DNA from: Xiheimicrobium sp052034585
GTDB taxonomy: Bacteria > Myxococcota > Myxococcia > Myxococcales > Myxococcaceae
DNA length: 64,000 nt
Assembly (NCBI GenBank): GCA_052034585.1
Contig: JBPOIJ010000026.1
Location: forward strand, 34,840 to 98,839
Direction: 5' to 3'
Shown here: positions 25,091-33,439 of the stretch, piece after piece
How positions within the stretch are numbered: the first letter of the stretch is position 1
Layout: each line of letters begins with the position of its first letter
Translations under genes and position numbers: made by a program
The notes under the pieces: generated by a model
The model's input: the letters and a program-made list of their open reading frames with translations, nothing else
The model's database searches: none
What the model was told of the DNA's origin: nothing

Positions 25091-25903
25091 TCAGATCGCA
25101 CTGTCGTTGTTCTGGAAGTTCCAGTCGCCGGGCTTTGGCGGATCAGCTCGAGGCTCGAAGAGATGCATGATGCCGACGTAGAGCCCCAGGCCGAGGCTGG
25201 CGGGCCCGAGCGCGACCGCCCAGGAGTGCGCCGACACCGCGGCGCTGGCACCAGCGATCATCACGATGGTGATGGCGGCTCCGAGGGCGCCGACGTTCAG
25301 CTCGCGGGGACGGCGAAACGCGAACACGGCGGCGGCGGCGATTGAAGCGAGCCAGATCGACGTGAGCACCGCGAGGAGGGGGAGACTGGCTTCCCTGAGG
25401 CAGAGGCAGGCGCTCGCGACCTGGCCCGCGGCGATGACGAGCGCGCCCTTCGAGCGGGCGGACTGAGCCCGCCGTTCCCAAGAGGTCGCCGCGGCTTCGT
25501 CGACCGTCGGAGTCGCGCGTCGAAACTCGCTCGCGAACTTCACGTCCTCGGCGTCGAGGAGCAGCGCGTGAGGAAAGCCGCAGGCCATCACCGTCTCCAC
25601 CGCTTCCTTGCGGCAGCTGCGCCCCGTGCGGTCGAGCTGGTGAACGAACACCTCCGATTCGAGGGCCTCGAGGACCAGCTCCGACTCTTCGGCTTCGTGA
25701 CCCGGCGTGCGCATCGCGATGAGCAGCTCGTTGAGCTCGTCGGCGATCGAGGCACGACGCTCGGGTGGCGCCTCGGCGAGCGCCTTCACCAACGACGGGA
25801 ACGCGAGGAGCCGGTCTGCAGAGGTCTCGAGCTCGAGCGGCGCGAGGTCCGCCTGCGCCTCGTCGGCGTTCCCCCGTCGTGGGCTTCGCGTCGCCTCCAT
25901 CAT
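25091..25903 (-). CDS. Hypothetical membrane protein, cytosolic N-domain and four TM segments
   Basis: 270 residues. An Ala/Glu-rich helical N-terminal 150 residues (FPSLVKALAEAPPERRASIADELNELL; RTGRSCRKEAVETVMACGFPHALLLDAEDVKFA) precedes four hydrophobic segments at about 158-175, 177-195, 205-222 and 225-245. It ends with a short cytosolic tail. No family recognised. Convergent with the PDZ-protein gene, with 18 bases between. Confidence 0.6.
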   Translation of the reverse strand: MMEATRSPRRGNADEAQADLAPLELETSADRLLAFPSLVKALAEAPPERRASIADELNELLIAMRTPGHEAEESELVLEALESEVFVHQLDRTGRSCRKEAVETVMACGFPHALLLDAEDVKFASEFRRATPTVDEAAATSWERRAQSARSKGALVIAAGQVASACLCLREASLPLLAVLTSIWLASIAAAAVFAFRRPRELNVGALGAAITIVMIAGASAAVSAHSWAVALGPASLGLGLYVGIMHLFEPRADPPKPGDWNFQNNDSAI

Positions 25904-26134
25904 TCACATGGTAACTGAAAGCGCCCGCCCACTGGACGTTCGATTCTGGCTCGGGAGACCGTTCGACGGTGAACTCGGCGCGCGTCGATGGTCGGGTCGT
26001 CAACACGTACGGCGTGTGGCCTCCCGTCGTCCCAGTTCGACTCTCCCTCTCGTTCGCCTCAGCTTCTCCGCCTCTCTCTCGGCTTCGTCTCACGCAGTCG
26101 CGAGCGCCCCGTCGGCCGTGCTGCGTCACCGCGC

Positions 26135-27109
26135 TCAGGCCTGGCGGAACACGTGGAGGCGGCCGAGGTACATGCTCCCGACGAAGAGCTGATCACCAAC
26201 CCGAATCGCGTGTGAGGAATGCCAGTCGAGCGCAGGGTCTCCGACGAGCTCGGTCTCGCGCAGCACGGGCCTGAGCGGATCTTCGAGGCCGATGCTCGCG
26301 AGCACGAGGTCGCCGCTGCGGAGGTGAGGTCCGGCGACGAAGGCCTCGGTCTCGCTCACCCGGCACAGCGGGCTCTCGATGTCGAGCTTGGCCACCTTGC
26401 AGGACTTCTGGATTGACGTCTTCGCCGGCACTCGCGCGTCGACCGCGATGACGTCTTCGTTGCCGGTGAGGAGCAGCACGCCTGGCGCCCACCACCTCGT
26501 GCTCGTGGGCGCGTAGCCCTTCTTCGTCGAGCGAAGGAGCGTGAACCCGGTGCGGCTCTCCCGGCGGTACACGTGCACGCCTGCGTCTCGGCCCACGACG
26601 AAGAGGTGCCCATCGTTCGAGGCGAGCGCCGTCGGGTAGCTCTTGAAAAACGCGTCGTCGGGCACGTCGAAGAGGTGCTCGGGCTGGTTGCGCTCGGGGT
26701 TCAGCCAGGCGACGCCGTTCTCGTGGGTCACGTAGAGGTCGCCGTCGATGGAGGCCACCGCGCGCTCGTGTCCGACCTCGTACTCGAAGAGCAGCCGACG
26801 CTGCGTGGAGCGTGGGTCACTCACGTCGAGGAACTCGAGCGACTCTTCGGAGAAGACGGCCAGCAGCGGCCACTCCGGGAGGTACTGCAACCGAAAGGGC
26901 CGGTTCTTCAGCTTCGGCACCGAGAGGGTGAGGGGCTTGCCTGACGGGTGCGCCTCGAGCAGCGCGAGGGAGACGAAGTCGACGTTCACCGCGAAGGTGC
27001 GGCCCTCGAGCGGGAGCAGCCCGCCGATGTCTTTCCACCAGACCTCGTTCGGCTCGTCGAGCGGCACTTCAGCCCACCGGGTCGAGCGCGGTTTTCGTCT
27101 CGCGGCCAT
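26135..27109 (-). CDS. Beta-propeller-like hypothetical protein
   Basis: 324 residues, no signal peptide. Repeating strands such as PLLAVFSEESLEFLDVSDPRS, RAVASIDGDLYVTHENGVAWL, GHLFVVGRDAGVHVYRR and VRVGDQLFVGSMY-like blocks suggest a six- or seven-bladed LVIVD-like propeller. No catalytic motif. The next minus-strand gene upstream is another propeller-like protein 42 bases away, so the two may be co-transcribed. Function unknown. Confidence 0.6.
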   Translation of the reverse strand: MAARRKPRSTRWAEVPLDEPNEVWWKDIGGLLPLEGRTFAVNVDFVSLALLEAHPSGKPLTLSVPKLKNRPFRLQYLPEWPLLAVFSEESLEFLDVSDPRSTQRRLLFEYEVGHERAVASIDGDLYVTHENGVAWLNPERNQPEHLFDVPDDAFFKSYPTALASNDGHLFVVGRDAGVHVYRRESRTGFTLLRSTKKGYAPTSTRWWAPGVLLLTGNEDVIAVDARVPAKTSIQKSCKVAKLDIESPLCRVSETEAFVAGPHLRSGDLVLASIGLEDPLRPVLRETELVGDPALDWHSSHAIRVGDQLFVGSMYLGRLHVFRQA

Positions 27110-27151
27110 GGCGCGACGGTAGCGCGTCTCGGCGCAGGCGGAGGGCGGAAC

Positions 27152-28003
27152 TCAGCGCCAGGCGATTCGCAGGTGCGTCGGGCGAGTGATGGCGAGCGCG
27201 AGCAGTGACTTCGTGCGCGGGTGCTGGGCGCCGTTGATCAGCGAGAGCCTTCGCAGCCGGCGGGCGTCGTGGGCTCCTTCCACCGGAAACTCGAGCGCTG
27301 CTTCCTGCAGAGGGAGACCGGCTCGGCTCGGCACGAGGGTGACCCGGCCCGGCGTGGTGGTCGCGCTCGGCAGCAACGCGCCATCGTCGATCGGACTGCG
27401 CCCGCCGAATTCGCTGGTCGAGCCGTGACAGGACACCGCGAAGAACGACGGCCCAGGCCGCAGGTCGTGCGCCTTCGCGACGAAGGTGAAGGTCGAGGTC
27501 GAGAGGTCGATTCGATGCGCGGTCGCCACGGGGAGGAAGGTGTCGAGGTGAGCGGCCGCTCCAGCATCGATGGAGCCCACGAGGTGTGGACTTCCCGCAG
27601 GGTCGAGCGCGAGCCCGCGCAGCTCGGAGCGCGCAGGTGGTTCTCCCTCACAGTGGAGGTCGGCGAACGGGGTCGCGGCACGGTCGTCGAACCGCCTCAC
27701 CTCGACCTGGGCACCGTTCGGCCGCGTCCAGAGAGAGCTCCCGTCTGCGAGCAGGCCCAGCGGCGCCCACGACTCGCCCGGCTCCGTTTCCCAGCGGCCG
27801 ATGAGCGCGCCGTCGCTCGCGACCCGGTGCAGGGCGCCTCCGAGCGAGACGAGCAGCGACGAGGGCTCGACCATCAGCACTCCCACCGCTCGCAGTGGCC
27901 GCCACGCTGCCTTGGGATTCAGCGACGGCTCCGTCTGCGCGAGCACCTCTTCCGCGATGGCGGCGAGCCGAGACGGAATCTCGACGTCGATCCACTGGCT
28001 CAT
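27152..28003 (-). CDS. Beta-propeller-like hypothetical protein
   Basis: 283 residues, ATG start, no signal peptide. Short helical N-terminus (MSQWIDVEIPSRLAAIAEEVL) then beta-rich segments with propeller-like turns (SSLLVSLGGALHRVASDGALIGRW, GLLADGSSLWTRPNGAQVEVRRF, GLALDPAGSPHLVG). Follows the heparinase-like gene on the same strand (41 bases). No family recognised; an NHL/SMP-30-type propeller is possible. Confidence 0.55.
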   Translation of the reverse strand: MSQWIDVEIPSRLAAIAEEVLAQTEPSLNPKAAWRPLRAVGVLMVEPSSLLVSLGGALHRVASDGALIGRWETEPGESWAPLGLLADGSSLWTRPNGAQVEVRRFDDRAATPFADLHCEGEPPARSELRGLALDPAGSPHLVGSIDAGAAAHLDTFLPVATAHRIDLSTSTFTFVAKAHDLRPGPSFFAVSCHGSTSEFGGRSPIDDGALLPSATTTPGRVTLVPSRAGLPLQEAALEFPVEGAHDARRLRRLSLINGAQHPRTKSLLALAITRPTHLRIAWR

Positions 28004-28044
28004 GCCCGGAGCCTATCGCGTCCAGACGTGCGCTCGGCCCGGCT

Positions 28045-30435
28045 CTACGGCACTCGGAACGCCGGGAGCGTCATCACCTGCGGGCTGAGGGTGACCGTTC
28101 GCGTCGCGCCGCCCATCGGCCGCAGCTCGAGAGACCCTCCACGGCTCGTTTCGTTGAACCGCACCGTGAAGCCGCCCCCGTTCGCCAAGGTGACGTTCAC
28201 GCCACGTTGACCGGTCTGATCAGCCGCCACCGCGTTCGTCACCGCCCCGTCCATCGAGAGCACCACGAGGAACGGGCTGCCCGAGGCGTTGCTCCAGGTG
28301 ATGCGGTGCCCGGCGTTCGTATCGGCGTCGAGGCTCGGCCAGGTCGCGGTCGTGAGCGTCGCTGTCGCTGGGTGAATCTTCCTCGCGACGAGGGTCGACT
28401 GCGTGCCGGTGAACGTCACCGTCGCTCCGGCATTGGAAGACACCGGCGCGAGCGGACTCGAGAAGAGCCACTCCGCGGTCGAGGCGGGCGCGGTCGCGAC
28501 CCGGTCGAACACCACCACCACGTTCGGCTTCACGAAGAGCACCTCGCGCTCGAGCGTCGTGACGCCGTCGGCCGCGTTGAACGCCGGGGCAAGGTTTCCG
28601 CCCATCCACACGAACTCGGCGTCGTCGACCAGCCCGAAGAGCTGCGATGGGCCTGCGCCCTCTCGCTGCGTCAGCGTCGAGGTGTTGCGTCGCAGCCGTA
28701 CCAGGTTGTGGAAGTCTTCCGTCTGGTTGATGCCGGAGTGGCTCACCACGTTGGCGTCGAAGCCCAGCCACTCCCGCTTGAAGACGAGCAACTGACCCTG
28801 GTCGTGGTGGGCGTGGCTCTCGCTGTACGGCCCCGCCGTGAAGTGCACCCAGGTGGCGTCCGTCGTCCAGCCGCTCCGGGCAAAGACGTGGCCGGTCCCC
28901 GAGCCGTAGTAGGTCGGGTGGAGATCGCCGATCGGCTTCGGTGCCTGGCCAGGTTGGTACATGAAATCGACCCACCGTTGGAAGGTCTGTGAGACCTGTG
29001 GGACCGACGAACGATTGAACAGATCGATGACCACCCCCGCTTCAGGAGTGCCGCGGTACAGCTTTGCCAACGCGAGCCCGTATCCACGGTGGTAGTCGAA
29101 CAGCGCGGCCGTGGAGTCGCGGGCGTGGTCGCCAATCGGCGCGAGCCGGTCGAGCGTCGGAACGATGGAATGAACGAGATAGAGCGATGACTGGCGCGCG
29201 TGCGGAGTGAGGTCGACGAGGCGCTCGGCGGTGGTCGCTTCCCAGAGGTCGTACAGTTCGAAGAGGCTGCGCATCGCCGTGCCGTAGCCGGTGCCCTCCC
29301 GCGAGCCGCCTCCCTGCAGGTCGCGCTGGAAGGTCGGCACGAGCTGGTTCTGGATCTTCGCGATGCGGAACTGGTTGAGCCATTGCAGCGCTTGCGCGTT
29401 CTCGCCGTACGTCGCCAGCCCGAGCAGCACCGTCGCGCGCAGGAAGGAGTAGTAATAGTTGTTCACCGGGTTGTCGATGGACCAACCGCTCCAGGCGTAC
29501 GTCGTCGTGCCCCAGCGCGCTTGAGTGTAATTCCAGACATTCCAGACGGCCTGGTTGGCGTAGGCGATCCACCGCGTGCGCTGCGTCGTCGAGGTCTGGG
29601 CGAAGCACCAATCGTAGACGAGCGCGAGGTTGCCGATGAAGTCCCCGACCTCGAGGTAGGAGTCCCCGGCCACCGTCGCACGCTGGTTGGCGGAGATGAG
29701 CGTCTCTTCGCTGGTGACGAAGGCGTCGACGTTCGCCACCGCCCACGTGCAGTACGACGTGGTGCCCGTGACGTGCCGCATCAGCGCTGCATTCCACGAT
29801 GAAAAGCCGTACACGTTTGCGCCGCCGACCGCCGAGTCGACCGTCTGCTTGAAGCGGGTGTAGGCGGTGCCTCCATCGGCAGCGAAGTTCTGCAACTCGG
29901 TCAGCCGCGGCCCCGCAATCAAGATACGTGGATGGTTCGCGGGTACCGAATAGCCGCCATCGAAGGAGACCGAGCCGCCCGCAGTCGCCGAGCCGCCAGC
30001 AGTCGCCGTGCCGCCAGCAGTCGCCGTGCCGCCAGCGCGTCCACCAGCCGTGCCTCCAGCGCGCCCACCAGCGGTTGCCGAGCCGCCAGCCGACGCCGAG
30101 CCACCAGCCGACGCGGAGCCACCAGCCGACGCCGAGCCGCCAGCCGACGCCGAGCCACCAGCCGACGCGGAGCCACCAGCCGAGGCCGAGCCGCCAGCCG
30201 ACGCCGAGCCACCAGCCGACGCGGAGCCACCAGCCGAGGCCGAGCCACCAGCCGACGCGGAGCCACCAGCCGACGCGGAGCCACCAGCCGACGCAGAGCC
30301 ACCCGCCGAGGCAGATCCACCGGACGCCGAACCGCCACCGGCGCCCGCATCGACTGCCTCCTCCACCACGCCCATGCAGCCGAGCGCAAAGAGTGAAGCG
30401 AACAGCAGACCCGGGAAACGAGAGTGTCGGCGCAT
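28045..30435 (-). CDS. Lipoprotein with GGSASA linker and heparinase II/III-like lyase region
   Basis: 796 residues from ATG 30435, preceded by GAGGGG; the frame upstream has no signal peptide. MRRHSRFPGLLFASLFALGC gives lipobox Cys20. A Gly/Ser/Ala repeat linker spans about residues 30-155. Then a helical toroid (NHPRILIAGPRLTELQ..., SWNAALMRHVTGTTSYCTWAV, VYDWCFAQTS) and a beta-sheet domain starting FARSGWTTDATWVHFTAGPY with SHAHHDQGQLLVFKREWL match the heparinase II/III / polysaccharide lyase layout; the His-His-Asp-Gln cluster is the typical C-domain signature. Probably a surface lyase for a uronic-acid polysaccharide; the substrate is unknown. Confidence 0.8.
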   Translation of the reverse strand: MRRHSRFPGLLFASLFALGCMGVVEEAVDAGAGGGSASGGSASAGGSASAGGSASAGGSASAGGSASAGGSASAGGSASAGGSASAGGSASAGGSASAGGSASAGGSASAGGSASAGGSATAGGRAGGTAGGRAGGTATAGGTATAGGSATAGGSVSFDGGYSVPANHPRILIAGPRLTELQNFAADGGTAYTRFKQTVDSAVGGANVYGFSSWNAALMRHVTGTTSYCTWAVANVDAFVTSEETLISANQRATVAGDSYLEVGDFIGNLALVYDWCFAQTSTTQRTRWIAYANQAVWNVWNYTQARWGTTTYAWSGWSIDNPVNNYYYSFLRATVLLGLATYGENAQALQWLNQFRIAKIQNQLVPTFQRDLQGGGSREGTGYGTAMRSLFELYDLWEATTAERLVDLTPHARQSSLYLVHSIVPTLDRLAPIGDHARDSTAALFDYHRGYGLALAKLYRGTPEAGVVIDLFNRSSVPQVSQTFQRWVDFMYQPGQAPKPIGDLHPTYYGSGTGHVFARSGWTTDATWVHFTAGPYSESHAHHDQGQLLVFKREWLGFDANVVSHSGINQTEDFHNLVRLRRNTSTLTQREGAGPSQLFGLVDDAEFVWMGGNLAPAFNAADGVTTLEREVLFVKPNVVVVFDRVATAPASTAEWLFSSPLAPVSSNAGATVTFTGTQSTLVARKIHPATATLTTATWPSLDADTNAGHRITWSNASGSPFLVVLSMDGAVTNAVAADQTGQRGVNVTLANGGGFTVRFNETSRGGSLELRPMGGATRTVTLSPQVMTLPAFRVP
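29968..30340 (-). repeat. 18-bp tandem repeat coding GGSASA plus GGRAGGTA variants
   Basis: About 14 units coding Gly-Gly-Ser-Ala-Ser-Ala followed by less regular Gly-Gly-Arg/Thr-Ala units, all in frame of the lipoprotein. Unit length (18 bp) differs from the 15-bp units in the other lipoprotein genes of the window. Confidence 0.9.
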
Positions 30436-30551
30436 GTACCCCTCAGTACCGCCACCCTTCCCATTCGGCTCACAGCTCCCAAGCCCTCGAAATTGAAGCC
30501 GTTCTTCGACGCGCCAGATCGTTCCACCGAGCCGTCCGTTCGAGGAGCACC

Positions 30552-32033
30552 ATGCCAAGCACGTCTCTCGTCGCCCTGGTCGCCCTCGTTGCTGCCGCAG
30601 CACCTCAGCTGGCTGAACAGAAGAAGGTCGTCTCCGCCGACGCCCCGAAGAAGTCGGACGTCGTCGTGCCTGCGCCCAAGGGCAAGACGCAGATGTACAC
30701 CACGTACTTCTACACGGCGGGCGAAGCCGTCATTCAGGGCTACGAGGCCGACACCCACGTGCGCATCATTCAGCTCGCGGGGAAGAAGGGCACCATCTGG
30801 GAAGGCACCGTTCACCGCGGCGACTCGACGGTGGTGAAGACCGGCATGGGCGCCTTCGGGTTTCTCTCGGACAAGAAGGCGGCGATCCTCGTCGGCACTC
30901 CGCAGAGCTGCACCTGCGTCGGCTACTACGGCAAGGACGAGACCGGCGCCTTCCGCTCGAACCACATGTTCGTGCAGCTGCCGCCTGCGCAGAGCTCCGG
31001 CAAGGAGAAGCTCATCATCTGGGCGATGGACGACGGCACCGTGCTCGAGGTGCGCGCGCCGCGGAAGGAGAAGACCATCGCCAAGAAGACGCTCCAGAAG
31101 GGGCAGTTCCTCACCCTCACCCACGAGCTGAACGAGGTCGCCGGCGCCAACCTCGAGGTCGCGGCGAGCAGCGGCACCTTCACCGTCGAGGTCTATTGGG
31201 ATGAAGGCTTCACCGTGCCCGCCGACTCGGGCTCGACGAGCGGCAAGTCGTTCCACACCTACCTCGGCACCATCACCAACGGCGTGAACGACCTCGACAT
31301 CCTCGCGCCGCGAATCGACGCGAACGTCGTCGTCACCGACCTCGTGAGCAAGGAGGTCCTCTTCAAGGGCCTGGTGAAGGGCGGCAAGTCGAAGACCCTC
31401 ACCCTCGCGGACAAGTACGTCAGCGTCGTCTCCGACGTGCCGGTGAACGTCGTGGTGGCCGCGCTCGAGCACTACAAGCCGGGCTACGCCGAGCACCACT
31501 TCGCCGCGGGCCTCGAGGGCACTCAAATCGACAACGAGTTCATGGTGACGACCTCGGGCGAGCTGTGGCTGTTCAGCTACTACGATGGCAACGAGGTCAC
31601 CGTGAAGGACACCACCAACGACAAGGTCGTCTTCTCGGGCACGCTGAACATGGGTGAGGTGAAGGGGCTCCAGCCCGGGCACGGGTTGTTCCAGGTGCGT
31701 GGCTCGCGCGGGCTGTCGACGATGGGTGGCGCGAGCTCGTGCGGCGCCGACTACTCACCGGCCGGCGGGCTCTTCGCCATCGACGAGGCGGTGCTCGAGG
31801 TCGTCGCGCAGATTCGCCAGGAGCGCATTCGCGACGCGGCCGCACAGGGCAAGACGTTGACCGAGGCCCAGCTCGCCGCGCCGGTGAACCAAGAGGAGTG
31901 GACGAAGCACAAGAAGACGTTCGATCAGTCGTACCAGGCGAAGCAGAAGACGCGTGGCGCGAAGGACGACGCCCCGCCAGCCGCCGCGCCGATGTCGCTC
32001 GATGAGTTCAACCAGCGTTCGGCGGCGCACTGA
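30552..32033 (+). CDS. Hypothetical secreted Lys-rich beta protein, IgGFc-binding-like
   Basis: 493 residues from ATG 30552 with GAGGAG five bases upstream. Signal peptide MPSTSLVALVALVAAAAPQLA. The body to about residue 420 is beta-rich with repeated 'GEAVIQGYEADTHVRIIQL', 'DGTVLEVRAPRKEKTI', 'DGNEVTVKDTTNDKVVF' blocks, loosely like the IgGFc-binding N-terminal repeats seen in myxobacterial secreted proteins. The C-terminal 70 residues are charged and probably disordered (EEWTKHKKTFDQSYQAKQKTRG). Lysine content is much higher than in neighbours. Divergent from the lyase lipoprotein. Function unknown. Confidence 0.65.
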   Translation: MPSTSLVALVALVAAAAPQLAEQKKVVSADAPKKSDVVVPAPKGKTQMYTTYFYTAGEAVIQGYEADTHVRIIQLAGKKGTIWEGTVHRGDSTVVKTGMGAFGFLSDKKAAILVGTPQSCTCVGYYGKDETGAFRSNHMFVQLPPAQSSGKEKLIIWAMDDGTVLEVRAPRKEKTIAKKTLQKGQFLTLTHELNEVAGANLEVAASSGTFTVEVYWDEGFTVPADSGSTSGKSFHTYLGTITNGVNDLDILAPRIDANVVVTDLVSKEVLFKGLVKGGKSKTLTLADKYVSVVSDVPVNVVVAALEHYKPGYAEHHFAAGLEGTQIDNEFMVTTSGELWLFSYYDGNEVTVKDTTNDKVVFSGTLNMGEVKGLQPGHGLFQVRGSRGLSTMGGASSCGADYSPAGGLFAIDEAVLEVVAQIRQERIRDAAAQGKTLTEAQLAAPVNQEEWTKHKKTFDQSYQAKQKTRGAKDDAPPAAAPMSLDEFNQRSAAH

Positions 32034-32055
32034 CCCAGAGCTGTCAGCTCGACGC

Positions 32056-32541
32056 TCACTCGCCCCACAACCCCAGAGCGCTGCGAACCGTCGAGTCCCG
32101 CGCGAAGCCTGGCTCGAACGACGGAATTCCCAAGGCCTTCGCCAGCCGGTCACCTTGCTCCAGGCTCACCTTCGCGAACGGTCCGTCACCGAGGAAGGCG
32201 GCGAACATGTCGACGCGCCCCTGGGTCGCGGCCGCCGCCGCGAAGAAGCGCTGGGGAGACATCGCCAACAACTTCGCCTCGAGCGCCTGCGTCGTGCCCG
32301 CCCCGAGAGCGGAGACCATCGCCTCGGCGTCTCGCGTCGCCTCCGCAGTCCTGGTGCCCTTGACGGCCTGCTCCACCGCCGCCTGGTTCCGCTGCATGCG
32401 CTCGAACCGAATCGTCTCGGGCGATTTCGGGGTGAAGCCGGTCGCCTGCCGAGGCCCTGGCGATGGAGGCGTGGAAGCCCGAGTTCTTTCAGCGGGTTGG
32501 CGGGTCGTGATGGGTGATGAGCCGGCGATTCGTCGAACCAA
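32056..32541 (-). CDS. Hypothetical protein
   Basis: 161 residues. The TTG start at 32541 is supported by GGAGGA seven bases upstream; a Met at codon 49 is a fallback. Ala/Glu-rich and helical after a disordered Pro/Thr/Arg-rich first 45 residues. No signal peptide or recognised domain. It ends 23 bases from the convergent secreted-protein gene. It lies downstream of the sigma factor gene on the same strand (70 bases) and might be co-transcribed. Confidence 0.5.
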   Translation of the reverse strand: MVRRIAGSSPITTRQPAERTRASTPPSPGPRQATGFTPKSPETIRFERMQRNQAAVEQAVKGTRTAEATRDAEAMVSALGAGTTQALEAKLLAMSPQRFFAAAAATQGRVDMFAAFLGDGPFAKVSLEQGDRLAKALGIPSFEPGFARDSTVRSALGLWGE

Positions 32542-32611
32542 GGTGAGTCCTCCGAGTGGAAAGACTCACCGGCGTCGCCAAGTCGCATCGGCGCTTCGAA
32601 ATCGGTCGACG

Positions 32612-33403
32612 TCACTCCGGCGGAGCGGTCGGGCTGTCGTCGGCCGTGCCGAAGTGTCGGAGGCTCACGTCGAGCTGGCTTCGGAGCTCGGCCATCAGCA
32701 CCCGCGCTTCGTCGTCACTGATGCTCAGCATGGACTTGAGCTGCTGGAGCGTGCCTTGGAGGAGCTGCTCGCGTGCCCGCTGCACCCAGCGCGCGGCGGT
32801 GGCGCGGTGAACCGAGTACATCACTCCGAGCTCGTCGATGCTCACGTTGGACAACGCGTTGAGCCGCAGCACCGTGCGTTCGCGCGTCGACAGGGCTGCC
32901 AGCGCCTTCAAGAAGGCCTCGCGAAAATGGGCGCGATGACGGCGCTTGAGGAAATCGAGCTCGACGTCCGCTGACAGTGCCTCCGCGTCGTAGCTCGACG
33001 AGAGCGGCTCGAGGCGAGCCTCCGGGCGCTTCATCACCAGCGCGGTGTTCACCGCCACCCGCCGCAGCCACCCGCCGAGAGGACCGTTCCCGCGGTACTG
33101 GAGGAGCCGGCGCTCGGCGTACAGCTTCGTCTTGATCTCCTGCACGACGTCACGCACGAAGGCCGCGTCGCTCGCGATCGTGCCCACCACGAGGGGCAGC
33201 TCGCTCAGGTACTCGCGCTCGAGCGTCTTCAGGGCCGTCGCGTCACCCTCGCTCCAGAGAAAGACGAGCAACAGCTCACGGGCGAAGGGTGGCTGGGCGA
33301 GGCGACGTTCGCGGAGAAAGGCGCGGAACCGGCCTTCGTCCCACTTCAGCTCGGGCGCTGCCTGCCAGGCGACCGCGACCATCGCCTCTTCAACCACCCG
33401 CAT
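32612..33403 (-). CDS. Sigma-70 family RNA polymerase sigma factor, myxobacterial family 1-like
   Basis: 263 residues. Region 2 around LSELPLVVGTIASDAAFVRDVVQEIKTKLYAERR and GPLGGWLRRVAVNTALV; region 4 around LAALSTRERTVLRLNALSNVSIDELGVMYSVHRATAARWVQRAREQLL, a typical helix-turn-helix. The overall form is that of the Sig-70_gmx1 (TIGR03001) group special to Myxococcales. Divergent from a zinc-finger/kinase protein gene across only 36 bases; such sigma/kinase pairs recur in myxobacteria, suggesting the kinase product controls this sigma factor. Confidence 0.88.
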   Translation of the reverse strand: MRVVEEAMVAVAWQAAPELKWDEGRFRAFLRERRLAQPPFARELLLVFLWSEGDATALKTLEREYLSELPLVVGTIASDAAFVRDVVQEIKTKLYAERRLLQYRGNGPLGGWLRRVAVNTALVMKRPEARLEPLSSSYDAEALSADVELDFLKRRHRAHFREAFLKALAALSTRERTVLRLNALSNVSIDELGVMYSVHRATAARWVQRAREQLLQGTLQQLKSMLSISDDEARVLMAELRSQLDVSLRHFGTADDSPTAPPE

Positions 33404-33439
33404 GGCGGTGATGCTAGCCCAGCCACCTCGTGCGACTCT

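Noticed and set aside
25904..26134. tRNA-like T-loop (GTTCGACTC) in the gap at about 26035
   Set aside because: The flanking bases do not form a 5-bp T-stem and no acceptor or anticodon stem could be drawn. I see nothing else in this gap.
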